From the NCBI GenBank assembly GCA_021845835.1, contig JAJZVE010000178.1, positions 1-8,440 on the forward strand: a DNA stretch of 8,440 nt, read 5' to 3'. This DNA comes from Pseudomonadota bacterium. GTDB taxonomy: Bacteria > Pseudomonadota > Alphaproteobacteria > Acetobacterales > Acetobacteraceae. The stretch's first letter is position 1; every line of letters begins with the position of its first letter. A program made the translations under genes and the position numbers. This document shows positions 1 to 6,128 of the stretch, piece after piece. The notes below the pieces were generated by a model, which was not told where the DNA came from, did not search any database, and saw only the letters and a program-made list of their open reading frames with translations.

Positions 1-847
1 ATTCGGTGCGAGTGAGGCAGTGCCAATTAAACTTCAGGCCAGTCGCAACAATGGCCTCACAGAGCTCCATCGCCTTCTTGCGATCCACGGTCAGAATGTC
101 ATCAAAGAAGTAGAAGTAGCGGAAGCCCTGCTCGTAAGCCCAGACGATCTCCTTGATCAGCTTATCGGTACCGTGGCTGCGCACGCGACCGCGCTCAAAT
201 GAGGAAGTGCAGTACTCGCAGTGGAAAATGCACCCGCGAGTGAGCGACATAATGTAACGCTCGCCACGCTCCACATACTTCTCGATCGGTACCAGGTGAT
301 AGGCGGGGAACGGTACGTCGTCGAGGTTCTCAATCAGCGCCGCTGGTGGCGTACGATGGATCTTTCCGGGATCCTTCGTGTCGCGGTAAACGATGCCCGT
401 GATGTCGGTGACCGCCTGCCCGTCAAGCAGCCGCTGGATCAACTTGGGACCCTGGACGTCACCCTCGCCGACGATTAGGTAGTCAATATCCGCGCAGCGC
501 TTGATGGCCTCTAGCGGCATCCAGGAGACGTAAGTGCCGCCGACGATGACTGGCGTGGCTTGGTTCACCTGCTTCACGAGCTGGGCAGTGCGCTCGACCA
601 TCGGGAAGGTCGAAGTGGAACGGTTGGTAATGCCGACAATGGCCGGTTGGCGCCGTCGAATTTCGCGCTCGATGTCGTCGAACGACATCTCAAGTACGGT
701 CGTGTCAAGCACCTCTACCTCAATGTTCCGCTGTTCGAGCCAAGCGGCGATAATCGCTAGGTTCCGTGGTGGATCGATCTGCTCATAATGATCGTAATGA
801 AACGGTGCCGATATGCGATATGGCGGATTGATCAAGAGAACTGTCAC
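1..847 (-). CDS. B12-binding-type radical SAM enzyme (3' end cut by window edge)
   Basis: Read on the minus strand, an uninterrupted frame gives 282 residues and runs off the left edge. The N-terminus (VTVLLINPPY) and residues 1-150 have the pattern of a cobalamin-binding Rossmann domain: NPP at 7-9, IIAAWLEQR near 32-40, VGGTYVSW near 102-109, and VGEGD at 126-130. The canonical DxHxxG cobalamin ligand is not visible. The radical SAM core follows, with GCIFHCEYC giving C206, C210 and C213 (CX3CX2C), which bind the 4Fe-4S cluster that cleaves S-adenosylmethionine. The motif YFYFFDD (244-250) is typical of B12-rSAM enzymes such as the BchE/HpnJ-like group. The GTG start has a G-rich stretch just upstream, and an in-frame TAA (944-946) lies 96 nt before it. 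The gene sits directly downstream of a 37-residue peptide gene, which suggests peptide modification (inference). It could instead act on a small molecule. The substrate cannot be read from sequence. Confidence 0.9.
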   Translation of the reverse strand, partial: MTVLLINPPYRISAPFHYDHYEQIDPPRNLAIIAAWLEQRNIEVEVLDTTVLEMSFDDIEREIRRRQPAIVGITNRSTSTFPMVERTAQLVKQVNQATPVIVGGTYVSWMPLEAIKRCADIDYLIVGEGDVQGPKLIQRLLDGQAVTDITGIVYRDTKDPGKIHRTPPAALIENLDDVPFPAYHLVPIEKYVERGERYIMSLTRGCIFHCEYCTSSFERGRVRSHGTDKLIKEIVWAYEQGFRYFYFFDDILTVDRKKAMELCEAIVATGLKFNWHCLTRTE

Positions 848-900
848 GGGACCCCCACTGGGCGAACATGGTATGGTCAAGCGTGGCAAGGTGCTCGATG

Positions 901-931
901 GAAAACTGGAGGGCGATGACTCGCCCCCCAG
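901..931 (-). terminator. Terminator-like hairpin between peptide gene and radical SAM gene
   Basis: On the minus strand an 11-bp stem pairs 921-931 with 906-916, with one G-U pair and a four-base loop at 917-920. Four T residues follow (902-905). It lies 13 bases after the peptide stop codon and before the radical SAM start. This is the form of an intrinsic terminator. In this position it would act as a leaky terminator or RNA stabiliser, giving more peptide than enzyme (inference). The T-tract is short, so partial read-through is likely. Confidence 0.65.
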
Positions 932-943
932 CCAGCGGCGTAG

Positions 944-1057
944 TTACGGAAGGTTATCTTCCTTCACAATCTCGTCGACCTCCTCAACCAGGATGTCGGT
1001 ATCTTCGCGCTTTGTTTCCTCCATGTCCGCAACTTCCAGCTTGAGTTCGGCGTCCAT
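944..1057 (-). CDS. 37-residue acidic peptide, candidate RiPP precursor
   Basis: A small gene is read on the minus strand from ATG to TAA, 37 residues. It is preceded by a near-perfect Shine-Dalgarno, GGAGGGG at 1062-1068, four bases from the ATG, which strongly supports translation. It has 15 acidic residues (6 D, 9 E) against 4 basic ones, and no Cys, aromatic or His. The N-terminus is MDAELKLEVADMEE; residues 22-27 read ILVEEV and the C-terminus is KEDNLP. A short acidic peptide immediately upstream of a radical SAM enzyme, separated by a terminator-like hairpin, is the usual layout of a RiPP precursor. LVEEV also occurs in the leader of mycofactocin precursor MftA, but MftA's C-terminal Val-Tyr core is absent here. 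If it is a precursor, the modifiable residues would be aliphatic, acidic, Asn or Pro. It might instead be a small regulatory or accessory protein. Confidence 0.7.
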   Translation of the reverse strand: MDAELKLEVADMEETKREDTDILVEEVDEIVKEDNLP

Positions 1058-1061
1058 CGTA

Positions 1062-1068
1062 CCCCTCC
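1062..1068 (-). promoter_or_regulatory. Strong ribosome binding site of the 37-residue peptide
   Basis: GGAGGGG on the minus strand, four bases before the ATG at 1057. It is the strongest Shine-Dalgarno in the left part of the window and the main reason to accept the short peptide gene as real. Confidence 0.75.
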
Positions 1069-1102
1069 GTCTAGATTGAGAGTGGAACAACAGGGCTGTG
1101 CC

Positions 1103-1143
1103 CGTGCGGCACTGCTCGCTTAAGATTACACGTATGCCGCACG
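1103..1143. repeat. 9-bp perfect inverted repeat upstream of the peptide gene
   Basis: CGTGCGGCA (1103-1111) is the exact reverse complement of TGCCGCACG (1135-1143), with a 23-base spacer. It ends 45 bases upstream of the peptide start on the minus strand, so it could be an operator for a dimeric regulator or a hairpin in the 5' untranslated RNA. No T-run follows on the minus strand, which argues against a terminator in that direction. Confidence 0.5.
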
Positions 1144-1278
1144 CGAACTCTCTCCCGAGAAGAGCTATCTATCAAGGGCATTTTTCTAAAATCGGTTTGG
1201 CCGCACGATGTCTTGCCTCAACCATCAGGCTTCAGAGGGCGAGCCTGTGCCCCCGTTATGCGTCGCCACCAATTATCA

Positions 1279-1307
1279 ATTATATGGAGTGCGCGTATCA
1301 CCTATCG
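1279..1307 (-). promoter_or_regulatory. Possible sigma70-type promoter for the peptide/radical SAM pair
   Basis: The minus strand reads a perfect TATAAT at 1279-1284 inside a short AT-rich patch (1269-1287, CCAATTATCAATTATATGG). At the expected distance, near 1302-1307, the -35 match is poor. It would give an untranslated leader of roughly 215 bases before the peptide, containing the 1103-1143 inverted repeat. It is offered as a candidate only. Confidence 0.25.
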
Positions 1308-1327
1308 TCCCTGTCCCGCCCGCGCTT

Positions 1328-1343
1328 GTGCCGGTTCCGGCAC
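1328..1343. repeat. Short perfect hairpin downstream of the DUF6118 gene
   Basis: GTGCCGG TT CCGGCAC forms a 7-bp perfect stem with a two-base loop. Part of the sequence recurs directly after it (GGCACGGTTCC). It lies about 75 bases after the DUF6118 stop on the minus strand, so it could help end the traA-side transcript. It has no T-tract, so this would have to be factor-dependent or RNA-stabilising. Confidence 0.35.
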
Positions 1344-1416
1344 TGGCACGGTTCCAAATGCAGGCGTTCTCGAGCCTTGCTGCCCCGGCGGAATTGTTCG
1401 CACCGCCATTGCTGCC

Positions 1417-2106
1417 TCACCGGCTCTGCTCTGGCCGCACCCGCTGTCCGGCCGTACCCGGCTTTGCGGCCTTCGCCTCGATCGCCGCTGCACATACCTC
1501 GGTCGTCTGTTCGCCGCAGGCCTGGGTGAGCCGGACGATGCGATCCCAGGTCGCCGGGTCGGCCTCGCGCAGCAGCGTCTGCCCGGCCTCCCACCGCCCG
1601 CCGCCGATCAGGGAAGCGGCCAGCCAGTCCCCGCCGCCCCACGGCGTCAGCCACACCAGCGGATACCACACCAGGAACCCCAGCACGGCCCCGCCCACGC
1701 CGGCGATCAGCATGTGCCATTGCTGCGCGACCTGGCTCTGTGCCGCGCCGATCAGCGCGCGCAGCTCCCGCACCGCCTCCTCCAGCCGCGACCCCGCAGC
1801 GGCGTGCCCGCGCGCCGCGTCCTCACCCGCCTCCCGTACCCCCGCGGCAACCTGATGCGTGATCTCGCCGGGCGTCAGCCGCAGCGCCGGGTGCTCCCCG
1901 ATCGCCGCCAGAAGCTGCCCGACCGCGCGCAACTCCTGCGCCATCTCGCCCAGCGTCGGGCTGTAGTCCGGCACTGCCTGCTGCGCCTGGCCCTGCTGCC
2001 GGTAGACCAGCTCGATGCCGCGCCGCAGCGCCGCCACCTCGTCGCGCAGCGCCGCAAACGCCCGTTCCGCGCTGTCCTCGTCCGGCGTCTGGTTGCGTGC
2101 GTCCAT
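1417..2106 (-). CDS. DUF6118 family protein linked to TraA
   Basis: A 229-residue protein. The N-terminal half is helical and Ala/Glu/Arg-rich (AERAFAALRDEVAALRR at 13-29) with the PDYSPTL motif at 46-52, which I recognise from DUF6118 proteins encoded beside Ti-type traA genes in Alphaproteobacteria. Residues 100-130 look like a coiled coil. About residues 132-153 (AGVGGAVLGFLVWYPLVWL region) form one membrane segment. A Trp-containing tail (RWEAGQTLLREADPATWDRIVRL) ends with several Cys residues. The function is unknown; the membrane anchor and traA linkage suggest an accessory role in conjugation (inference). The ATG at 2106 has no strong Shine-Dalgarno. The traA remnant reads through it in another frame, so translational coupling was probably the ancestral state. 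Family assignment is from memory of the motif. Confidence 0.75.
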   Translation of the reverse strand: MDARNQTPDEDSAERAFAALRDEVAALRRGIELVYRQQGQAQQAVPDYSPTLGEMAQELRAVGQLLAAIGEHPALRLTPGEITHQVAAGVREAGEDAARGHAAAGSRLEEAVRELRALIGAAQSQVAQQWHMLIAGVGGAVLGFLVWYPLVWLTPWGGGDWLAASLIGGGRWEAGQTLLREADPATWDRIVRLTQACGEQTTEVCAAAIEAKAAKPGTAGQRVRPEQSR

Positions 2107-3207
2107 GCGTCACGTGCCCCGACCTGCCTGCCGAGGTCCATGCCACGGTCCTGCCGCGGCCCGCGTTCGATCCCCAGTTCGCGCGTCAGCGCCCGGTCGA
2201 TTTCGCGCTCCCGCACCAGCCGGTCGAGCCGCGAGCCTGCGGCGATCCCCAGCTCCGGCCCGCGCGCGCGCAACAGACTGTCGAGCTGCACATCCCGCTT
2301 CAGCTCCTGCGCAAACGCCGCCATGCGGCCGCCGGCCTCGCGCTGCGCGGCCCAGTCGTAGGCTTTACCGGCCGCCTCGTAGTCCCGCTCCAGCGCGTCC
2401 CACGCCCGCACCGTCGCCCGGCCCCGCGCCGCCAGCGCCAGCCGCTCCCGGCGCATACCCGCCGCCGCATCCGCCAGCGCCTGCCGCCCTTCGGCGGTCT
2501 CGCTCCCCCGCGCCAGCGCCGGCGCTGCCTCCAGTGCCGTCCGCACGTCGCGCGAGGCGCCCGCCTCGTGCGCATCGAGTGACAGGCCGGCCGTCGCCAG
2601 CGCCGCCGCCTGGTGTGGCAGCACCGGCAGCCCGGCCCGCCGCATTCGCTCGGCATCCGACCAGGCCCGCGCGTAGTCGGCTACCATCCCCTCTGGCCGT
2701 TCGCGCTCGGTCGACGTCCGCGGCGCCGGCGACAGCGGCGGGCTCTGGCGATCGCTCCGGCGATCGGCGGGCGCCTCCCGGCCGGCGTCCAGCCTGAGCC
2801 CGGCAAACCGGCCCCGCCGCGGTGCCGGCGCCGCGGCCTCGGGCGCCTGCTCCGGCGCCGACGTGCGCACCACGATCTCGCTGTCCGGCACCAGCCCGCG
2901 CCGCGCGGCGAACGCCGCGCCGGAGTCCAGGCTGGTGTCCTTCGCCCGCTCCCGCCCCAGCACCCACGCGAGATGCCCGGCGTCCGAAAAATCCGCGCGC
3001 GCGTAGTCCAGCGCCACCCCGTCTCGGTACCGCGTCAGCCCAACATAGGCCGCGTGCCGGTCCATGTGCGGTGTGGCCAGCACATGCGCCCGCTCCACCG
3101 TCACCCCCTGCGCCTTGTGGATGGTGGCGGCATAGCCGTGGTCGATATGCGCGTAGCCGCGCAGGGAGAACGTCACCTGCCGCCCGCCCCGTCCGTCCTG
3201 CCCGCCG
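1875..3207 (-). pseudogene. traA: C-terminal remnant of Ti-type conjugative relaxase/helicase TraA
   Basis: Homology to TraA begins near FSLRGYAHIDHGYA. The helicase motif V region (YAHIDHGYAATIHKAQG, 3105-3155) and motif VI (HAAYVGLTRYR, 3024-3056) are intact. A long Ala/Arg/Glu-rich C-terminal helical region follows, ending near GPRQDRGMDLGR (about 2120-2155). The N-terminal relaxase domain and the Walker A/B part of the helicase are absent, so the protein cannot nick oriT or hydrolyse ATP. The upstream side is joined to an IS1182 transposase. The first ATG of this frame (3263) lies inside transposase-derived sequence, so any product would be an artefact fusion. The frame stays open to 1875, some 77 codons past the DUF6118 start, in Arg-rich sequence unlike TraA. 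This suggests the original stop near 2106 was lost by a small indel. Confidence 0.8.
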
Positions 3208-4158
3208 GACCTCCATTGCCAGGATGGTCGCGGCAAAGCCGGGTGCGTCGGAGGCATTGGCACTCAGACCGGTCGCCAGGATCACCCGCGTGCCCTCGGC
3301 ACACACCACCGCCTGGGCGTTGTAGGCCTGGCGGTATTCGTGCGCTTTCGAACGGCGCATCAGCGCGCTGTCCGGATCGGTCAGGTTGGTTTGCCGCTCG
3401 GGCGGGGGCGCCTCGTCCGGCGGCTCGGGCGGGGGGCGGCCGCGCCGGCCGGTCTTGGCGTCATGGGCGGCTTTCTTCGCCTCATGCTCCGGCCGCGCCG
3501 CGTCCGCTTCCGCGCGCGCCTCGGCTTCCAGCCGGGCACAGGCGGCATCGAGCTTCGCGGCCAGCGCCTCGCGCCGGGCGATCTCGGCCGGCAAAGCCTG
3601 CGGATCGACATCCTCGGCATCCGCCGCCTCGGCCCTGGCGGTGAGATCGGCGATGTCGGCGGCAAGCTTGGCGCGCAGCTCCTTGGCCCGGTCGTAGCGC
3701 ACCGAGCGGATCTTCGAGGCATTGGCGTTGATCTTGGTGCCGTCGATCGACACCGTCCCGACCCGCAGCAACCCGCTCGCGCGCGCCAGCAGCAGCACGT
3801 GCAGGAACGCCGCCTCGAACACCGCCTTGTTGGCGCGCCGGAAGGTCGCGATCGTGTCGTGTTCCGGGTGCAGGTTGGCGGCCACAAAGCGCACGCCGAT
3901 GTCGCGGTAGCTCGCCCGCTCGATCCGGCGCGAGGAGAAGATGCCGTTGGCATAGCTGTAGATCAGCAGCGCCAGCATCAGGCGGGGATGATACTGCGGC
4001 TTGCCGCCAGGGCGACCCTTCACCTGAAACGCAGACAGCTCCACCCGATCCACGGCAGCGATGACGAAATGCGCGAGATCGTCCCCGGGAAGCCACTGCT
4101 TCAGATCCATTGGAAGCAGGTAGGATTGGTCGCGATTGAACGGAATGAAATCGGTCAT
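3208..4158 (-). pseudogene. IS1182-family transposase, C-terminus missing
   Basis: The frame starts at ATG 4158 (MTDFIPFNRDQSYLLP) and keeps about 316 residues of the family. Residues 10-110 match the DUF772 N-terminal domain (GGKPQYHPRLMLALLIYSYANG, then HDTIATFRRAN near 100-110). Residues 137-143 (SIDGTKI) give the first catalytic Asp, D139. An Ala/Glu/Arg-rich coiled-coil insert spans about 156-235, followed by a Pro-rich linker. RQTNLTDPDSALMRRS (255-270) and NASDAPG (301-307, D304 likely the second Asp) belong to the DDE domain. Homology stops at about E316 (3211), and the frame then runs out of phase through traA sequence to 2365. Full-length family members are around 450-500 residues, so the last catalytic Glu and the distal inverted repeat are gone. 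The copy should not be able to transpose by itself. Confidence 0.85.
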
Positions 4159-4200
4159 AGCCCAATTCTGCACCATCCAAACCTGGAGGGGAATCCGACA
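3208..4200 (-). mobile_element. Truncated IS1182-type insertion sequence
   Basis: The element comprises the transposase remnant plus about 40 bases upstream of its ATG. The 5' end probably lies near 4190-4210 (GGGGAATCCGACATAAGG), but no partner terminal repeat can be found because the distal end is deleted. The distal boundary is the abrupt change to traA sequence near 3207. One-sided loss points to a deletion running from inside the element into traA, not to simple insertion. Confidence 0.55.
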
Positions 4201-4268
4201 TAAGGCTGCTAGGTCACAACGAGCGGGCGATAACTCCGGACAGCGGCACGCACCCAGGGACACGCACG

Positions 4269-4487
4269 GTGCCGCCGCTGCCGCCGACCGGCCAGGAGGC
4301 GGACGCACCGCCCGGCGTGCCGATCCTGGTCGATGCGCAGCGACGACCCAATCCGTCGACAATGCCGCCATGGCTGCTCCGGTCAATGCTTGCGGCCGGG
4401 CTGCTCGGCAGCATGGCGCGGAGCGCGACGGTCGCGCTGCTGGCGCCGATTGCCACCCATCCGACCCACACGGAAGACCCCGAATAA
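4269..4487 (+). CDS. Unrecognised short open frame, possibly the 3' remnant of a larger gene
   Basis: From a GTG the frame gives 72 residues: a Pro-rich start (PPLPPTGQEADAPPG), then a Met/Leu/Ala-rich stretch (PPWLLRSMLAAGLLGSMA, about 33-50) that could be one membrane or amphipathic helix, then a polar tail ending THPTHTEDPE. The frame is open upstream through the IS boundary, with no Shine-Dalgarno before the GTG. It may therefore be the C-terminal tail of a gene whose front was removed with the IS event. It may also be chance coding in GC-rich DNA. I do not recognise it. Confidence 0.25.
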   Translation: MPPLPPTGQEADAPPGVPILVDAQRRPNPSTMPPWLLRSMLAAGLLGSMARSATVALLAPIATHPTHTEDPE

Positions 4488-4508
4488 ACCGGCCGAAATA
4501 AACCGGCC
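4483..4508. repeat. Tandem direct repeat AATAAACCGGCC
   Basis: The 12-base unit occurs at 4483-4494 and 4497-4508, separated by two bases. It immediately follows the stop of the small open frame. Function unknown; it could be a replication slip or a binding site. Confidence 0.5.
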
Positions 4509-4683
4509 AGGCGCGATCAAGCGAGAGCATCGCGCCGGCACATGCCCGGAAGAACGTCCCGGAAAACGCCCCAGAAAAACGCGAAGGGCAGAGGGCATAC
4601 CGCATCGCCGCCGCGCCGCCGCAAGGGGTTGTCGCGCTGCGCGCTCCCGCTTCGGCCTGTGGCCGCGCGCGCCCTTGCCCCGG

Positions 4684-4705
4684 CCCGCCGGGATGCGGGG
4701 CTTTT
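4684..4705 (+). terminator. Weak terminator-like hairpin before ardC
   Basis: CCCGC (4684-4688) pairs with GCGGG (4695-4699) across a six-base loop, followed by GCTTTT. The stem is only 5 bp. It lies 37 bases before the ardC start, so it could end upstream transcription or form a leader hairpin of ardC. Confidence 0.3.
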
Positions 4706-4741
4706 GGGGTGATCCAGCAACCCGTGAGGGAAGGACACCCC

Positions 4742-5752
4742 ATGACCGACAAGGCGCATCGCACTGGCAGGACCGGCATCCCACCGCGCGACCACTACGC
4801 CGAGGTGACCGATCAGGTGATCGCGGCCCTTGAGGCCGGGACGCCGCCCTGGCGCCGGCCGTGGGATACCGCCAAGGCGGCCGGACCCAGCATGCCGTGC
4901 AATGCCACCACTGGCATCCGCTACCGCGGCATCAATGTGGTGACACTCGGCATGTCGCCGCTCGCCTTCCACAGCGGCGATCCGCGCTGGGCCACCTACC
5001 GGCAGGCCGCCGAGCGCGGCTGGCAGGTGTGCCGCGGCGCGCGCGGCACCACCGCGTATTTCTTCAAGCGCGTCGAAATCCGCGATTGCGACGAGACCGC
5101 CGGCGACGGGGAGGTGACGAAGCGCATCCCGCTGCTGCGCGCCTTCACGCTGTTCCACGCGAGCCAGATCGACGGCATCCCTGACTACGTGCCGCCGACG
5201 CTCGCGGAGGCGCCGTGGCGCGCGCCCGAGGCAACGGGGACGATCGTCGCCAACAGCAAGGCCATCATTCGCATCGGCGGCGATCGCGCCTTCTACTCGC
5301 CCGACACCGATCACATCCAGATGCCGCCCGCGGACTCGTTTCCGTCAGCTGGAGCGTGGAGTTCCACCATTACCCACGAGCTCGGCCATTGGTCGGGATC
5401 CCCGTCGCGCCTCAATCGCGATCTGCGGAGTCGCTTCGGTTCGCAAAACTACGCGCGGGAGGAACTCCGGGCGGAACTGGCCCAGTGCATCGTCTGCGCC
5501 GAGACAAACATTCAAGACTGGGACTTCACCAATAGCGTCGCCTACATCGCGTCATGGTTAGATCTCTTGCGCGCGGACCGCAAGGAGATCTTCCGCGCCG
5601 CCGCCGACGCGCAACGCATCGCCGACTACCTGCTCGCCTTCCATCCGGACTGGGCGCACCGCGACGAGCGCGCGTCCGACGGCGAGGCCGCCCACGACGA
5701 CACCGCCATCGCGTCCGACGATTCGGCCGCCCCACTCGCGGAGGCCGCATGA
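4742..5752 (+). CDS. ardC: ArdC-type anti-restriction protein
   Basis: A 336-residue protein with the two ArdC domains. Residues 12-150 are the ssDNA-binding domain (DHYAEVTDQVIAALEAG, PWRRPW at 36-41, YRGINVVTL at 61-69, FTLFHASQI at 135-143). Residues 165-300 form a zincin metallopeptidase domain with HELGHW at 212-217: H212 and H216 are metal ligands, E213 the catalytic acid, and E241 or E245 in YAREELRAELA the likely third ligand. Known ArdC proteins bind single-stranded DNA and protect incoming plasmid DNA from restriction. The start at 4742 is chosen because GAAGGA lies just upstream; an in-frame ATG at 4709 lacks such a site. The last 35 residues are Asp/Ala-rich and probably disordered. 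The stop overlaps the next gene as ATGA. Confidence 0.93.
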   Translation: MTDKAHRTGRTGIPPRDHYAEVTDQVIAALEAGTPPWRRPWDTAKAAGPSMPCNATTGIRYRGINVVTLGMSPLAFHSGDPRWATYRQAAERGWQVCRGARGTTAYFFKRVEIRDCDETAGDGEVTKRIPLLRAFTLFHASQIDGIPDYVPPTLAEAPWRAPEATGTIVANSKAIIRIGGDRAFYSPDTDHIQMPPADSFPSAGAWSSTITHELGHWSGSPSRLNRDLRSRFGSQNYAREELRAELAQCIVCAETNIQDWDFTNSVAYIASWLDLLRADRKEIFRAAADAQRIADYLLAFHPDWAHRDERASDGEAAHDDTAIASDDSAAPLAEAA

Positions 5753-6102
5753 TGGCCCGCCTGATCACCGACGCGCAACGCGCGCAATTGCTCGCGAATG
5801 GCGCCACATTCAATACCGACGAGGCGTACGACCCGTTTCCGGTCGTCAAACTGTTCATGCCGGATGCGGCCGCAACCTGGCTGCTGACGCATATCGAACC
5901 AGAATCCCCCGACATCGCCGTCGGGCTTTGCGATCTCTGCGTCGGCTATCCCGAGATTGGTTCCGTCTCGCTCAGCGAGATCGCGGCGTTGCGCGGCAGG
6001 CTCGGCTTGCCCGTCGAGCGCGACCGCCATTTCGACGCGAAGCAACGCCTCAGCGGTTACGCTGCGGACGCAATCCACGCCGGCGCGATCATCACCGGCT
6101 GA
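5749..6102 (+). CDS. DUF2958 family protein
   Basis: A 117-residue soluble protein. Its start overlaps the ardC stop (ATGATGG), a sign of translational coupling. The family pattern is clear: PVVKLFMPDAAATWLLT at 31-47, an Asp followed by VGLCDLCVGYPEIGSVSLSEIA at about 58-80, and LGLPVERDRHF at 85-95. DUF2958 proteins are commonly encoded next to ardC on plasmids and integrative elements. No biochemical role is established that I know of. Linkage suggests an accessory function in plasmid establishment or anti-restriction (inference). A second ATG three bases downstream (5752) could be used equally well. Confidence 0.9.
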   Translation: MMARLITDAQRAQLLANGATFNTDEAYDPFPVVKLFMPDAAATWLLTHIEPESPDIAVGLCDLCVGYPEIGSVSLSEIAALRGRLGLPVERDRHFDAKQRLSGYAADAIHAGAIITG

Positions 6103-6128
6103 CACGGGCGACTTCGTTCGACGGCGCC

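Larger units (their letters stand above)
1058..1416. other. Gene-free stretch between the DUF6118 gene and the peptide gene
   Basis: No convincing gene lies here on either strand. The part below about 1300 is AT-richer and matches the peptide/radical SAM block. The part above about 1300 has the high GC of the conjugation block. It contains the peptide ribosome binding site, the 1103-1143 inverted repeat, the AT-rich patch at 1269-1287 and the palindrome at 1328-1343. It is the likely seam between two DNA segments of different origin. Confidence 0.6.
4201..4741. other. 540-bp stretch without a convincing gene, upstream of ardC
   Basis: Between the IS end and ardC the composition is GC-rich. 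It contains an unrecognised plus-strand open frame ending at 4487, a tandem duplication of AATAAACCGGCC (4483-4494 and 4497-4508), small hairpins such as CGGCC/GGCCG at 4653-4665, and a terminator-like hairpin at 4684-4705. The last 240 bases are probably the leader and promoter region of the ardC cluster, but I cannot pick a promoter with confidence. Confidence 0.5.

Noticed and set aside
20..1079. Several short plus-strand frames across the left block
   Set aside because: The minus-strand radical SAM and peptide frames explain this DNA, and the plus frames lack ribosome binding sites and family motifs.
1071..1181. 36-residue minus-strand frame (starting MPLIDSSS) just upstream of the peptide gene, considered as a leader peptide or second precursor
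   Set aside because: It has no Shine-Dalgarno before its ATG, no recognisable motif, and contains the long inverted repeat. Chance is more likely, though it ends right before the peptide's ribosome binding site.
1213..2361. Plus-strand open frame of 382 codons over the DUF6118/traA region
   Set aside because: It is antisense to recognisable DUF6118 and TraA sequence, is Arg/Pro-rich, and has no ribosome binding site. High-GC DNA often leaves such frames open.
2613..4203. Long plus-strand frames opposite traA and the transposase
   Set aside because: They lie wholly antisense to recognisable domains and show Pro/Arg-rich shadow composition.
4214..4471. Minus-strand 85-codon frame in the ardC leader
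   Set aside because: It has no ribosome binding site or motif and overlaps another weak frame on the opposite strand.
2365..4779. Minus-strand 804-codon frame that looks like one large protein
   Set aside because: Only 3208-4158 is transposase. The upstream part is untranslated leader, and after about 3211 it runs out of phase through traA. It is a chimera of real and shadow sequence.
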